Origin: Chlamydoabsidia padenii | Lineage: Eukaryota; Mucoromycota; Mucoromycetes; Mucorales; Cunninghamellaceae | DNA: 64,000 nt | Direction: 5' to 3' | Assembly: GCA_025330725.1 (NCBI GenBank) | Contig: JAIWND010000015.1 | Location: 496,001 to 560,000, forward strand | Shown here: in pieces, positions 62,353 through 64,000 of the stretch | Layout of the letters: every line of letters starts with the position of its first letter | Numbering within the stretch: the stretch's first letter is position 1 | Translations under genes and position numbers: made by a program | Notes under the pieces: model-generated | What the model saw: the letters and a program-made list of their open reading frames with translations, nothing else | What the model was told of the DNA's origin: nothing | Database searches by the model: none

Positions 62353-64000
62353 ATGAGAACGCTGTCACTTCTCATTGCTGGATTGACTGTACTCTACTCA
62401 TTGGTTCATGGTGATTCGTTTACGACTGGGGCGACTGAAGATGAAGCAACTAATGTATTGACCTTGACGGAAGAAACCTTTGATGCAGCCCTGACAACTC
62501 ATCCTCTTTTACTTGTCAAGTTTTATACCCCTTGGTGTGGCTACTGTAAAGCTTTAGGTAAGACTTTTAAAAGTGTTTTGTTATTAATAGTATTTACTAA
62601 TGATGCCTTTCACTATTATGATAGCACCTGAATATGAAGCCGCTGCTGAACAAATGGCGGAATCATTGACATACAACAATACACTTCTTGCTCAAGTGGA
62701 TTGTTCAGTGTATGAAGAACTATGTATCGATCACGACATTAACAGTTTCCCTACCATCAAACTATTCCGAGATGGGATACCAACTATATACGATGGACCA
62801 CGACAAACAGCAGCACTGACCCGGTACCTTGAACGACAAAGTATGCCTGCACTAACACGACTTGATGATACGACACAACTGGAGGCTTTTATTCGATCTG
62901 ATACTGTGGTGGTGATTGGCTCTGGCTCTGGTGGCTCTGGTGATGAAGATGATACATCCGAATTTTACAAAGTATTCCATACTTTGGCAGAGGAGCTACG
63001 TGATCGATATCTATTTGGTTGGCTCTCTTCTTCTTCAAATGATGAATTAGTACTATATACACGATTTGGTGACGATGATGGCAATAAAGATATCTATGTG
63101 GACGATCTCAATAAACCCGATTCCATCAAGATGTTTATCCGACGCCATCTCACACCTGTATTTGGCCCCATTGGACCTGAAAACTATATTGATTATGAAG
63201 AAGCAGAACTACCCTTGGCTTATTTATTTGTCAACTCTGAACCCATGTTGGCGAATCTATCTGGTGCTGTCCGTACTTTTGCTCAACAGTATCGTGGTCA
63301 AATCAACTTTGTCTATATTGACGCCGACGCCTATCCTGAACAAGCTGAATACCTGGGAATCAATGTTACCAAGGCATCCATCTGGCCTGCCTTTGTGATC
63401 CAAGACCCTCAATCCAGACGATTCATCCTTCATACGACGACCACGGCTGATACGATACGGAATCACCTGGATCAGTATTTACGAAACGAACTAGTACCCC
63501 ATATCGAATCTGATCCTGTGCCTGAATCAAACGATGGTCCGGTCAAGGTGGTGGTGGGATCTCAATTTAATGAACTGGTCACAAGTAGTGATCGAGATGT
63601 GTTGTTGGAAGTGTATGCGCCATGGTGTGGTCATTGTAAAGCCTTGGCTCCGGTATGGACTCGTCTGGGTGAACTCGTGCGTGATCAAAACTATCCTCTG
63701 GTGGTGGCGAAAATGGATGGTACCTCGAATGATATTCCAATGGATGATCCCGCGACTTTTGAAGTGGATGGGTTCCCCACTATTGCTTTTATTGAAGCTT
63801 CGACACATCAGGTGGCCTTGTTGGACAGTGATGATCGATCACTGCGTGCTCTTGTTGATTTTATCCATCGACAAAAAGGGAATGATACTACTCATTTGGA
63901 ATTGTCGGATCAAGATGATGGAATCACTGGTGATGATGGGGCGCATGATGATAGTCAAGATGATGGTGATGGTGACGATGACGATGATGATGATGATCCC
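62353..64000 (+). CDS. Protein disulfide isomerase, partial (runs off the window)
   Basis: Exons 62353-62557 and 62625-64000; 527 residues are visible and the end lies beyond the window. A signal peptide (T-L-S-L-L-I-A-G-L-T-V-L-Y-S-L-V-H-G) leads to thioredoxin domain a with Y-T-P-W-C-G-Y-C-K (cysteines near 62 and 65). Two inactive b-type domains follow, then domain a' with Y-A-P-W-C-G-H-C-K (near 403). An acidic, Asp-rich stretch follows, as in PDIs before their ER-retention signal, which is not yet reached. The enzyme forms and shuffles disulfides in the ER lumen. The first active site is C-G-Y-C, not the usual C-G-H-C. Confidence 0.9.

Overview
The window is nuclear DNA of a filamentous fungus, most likely an early-diverging mould of the Mucoromycota (Mucorales-like). 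The evidence is compact genes split by many 45-120 bp GT-AG introns, AT-rich DNA with long A/T homopolymers in introns and near start codons, polyglutamine-rich proteins, and a typical fungal gene set. No tool was run: exon borders were chosen by hand from GT/AG signals, reading phase and remembered family alignments. No ribosomal RNA, CRISPR array or operon was seen.

Layout. 0.5-8.1 kb: a DUF1206-type membrane protein, a Kre9-like GPI-anchored wall protein, a decayed coding stretch, a stand-alone C2 protein, an alpha/beta hydrolase and a TMEM42-like protein. 8.3-20.4 kb: ER glucosidase II alpha, Vps55, a large ankyrin plus anillin-homology protein, the NEDD8 E2 Ubc12 and a coiled-coil protein. 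21.5-29.3 kb: a Mus7/MMS22-family repair protein divergent from exosome subunit Rrp45, then the mitochondrial branched-chain keto-acid dehydrogenase E2. 29.7-39.1 kb: Mediator Med25 with an extreme polyglutamine tract, a CRH-type GH16 wall transglycosylase, the U4/U6 cyclophilin PPIH and a RhoGAP. 39.6-42.1 kb: a gene-poor patch of decayed coding sequence and diverged repeats. 42.3-53.7 kb: Sec63, a transferrin-receptor-like M28 protein that lacks its catalytic glutamates, a pseudokinase, uracil-DNA glycosylase and two small spliced ORFs. 54-57.4 kb: an intron-containing tRNA-Ile(UAU), followed 30 bp later by a tandem non-autonomous LTR element. 58-64 kb: a BTG/Tob protein, a CorA-type transporter and a protein disulfide isomerase cut by the window end.

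The genes are individually transcribed. Some share a process: glucosidase II, Sec63 and PDI act in the ER; the Kre9-like protein and the GH16 enzyme act on the wall; MMS22 and UNG act in DNA repair; Med25, PPIH and Rrp45 act in RNA synthesis and processing.

The most unusual items are these: (1) an LTR-internal-LTR-internal-LTR array of 258-bp LTRs with a single 4-bp target duplication, next to a tRNA gene and without gag/pol; (2) a recurrent CGG-plus-ATTT(C/G)AA promoter element found about 70-210 bp upstream of many start codons; (3) a 16-nt GT...AG segment that breaks the SEC63 frame; (4) the M28 protein with TfR-like loss of active-site residues; (5) the ankyrin/anillin-homology fusion.
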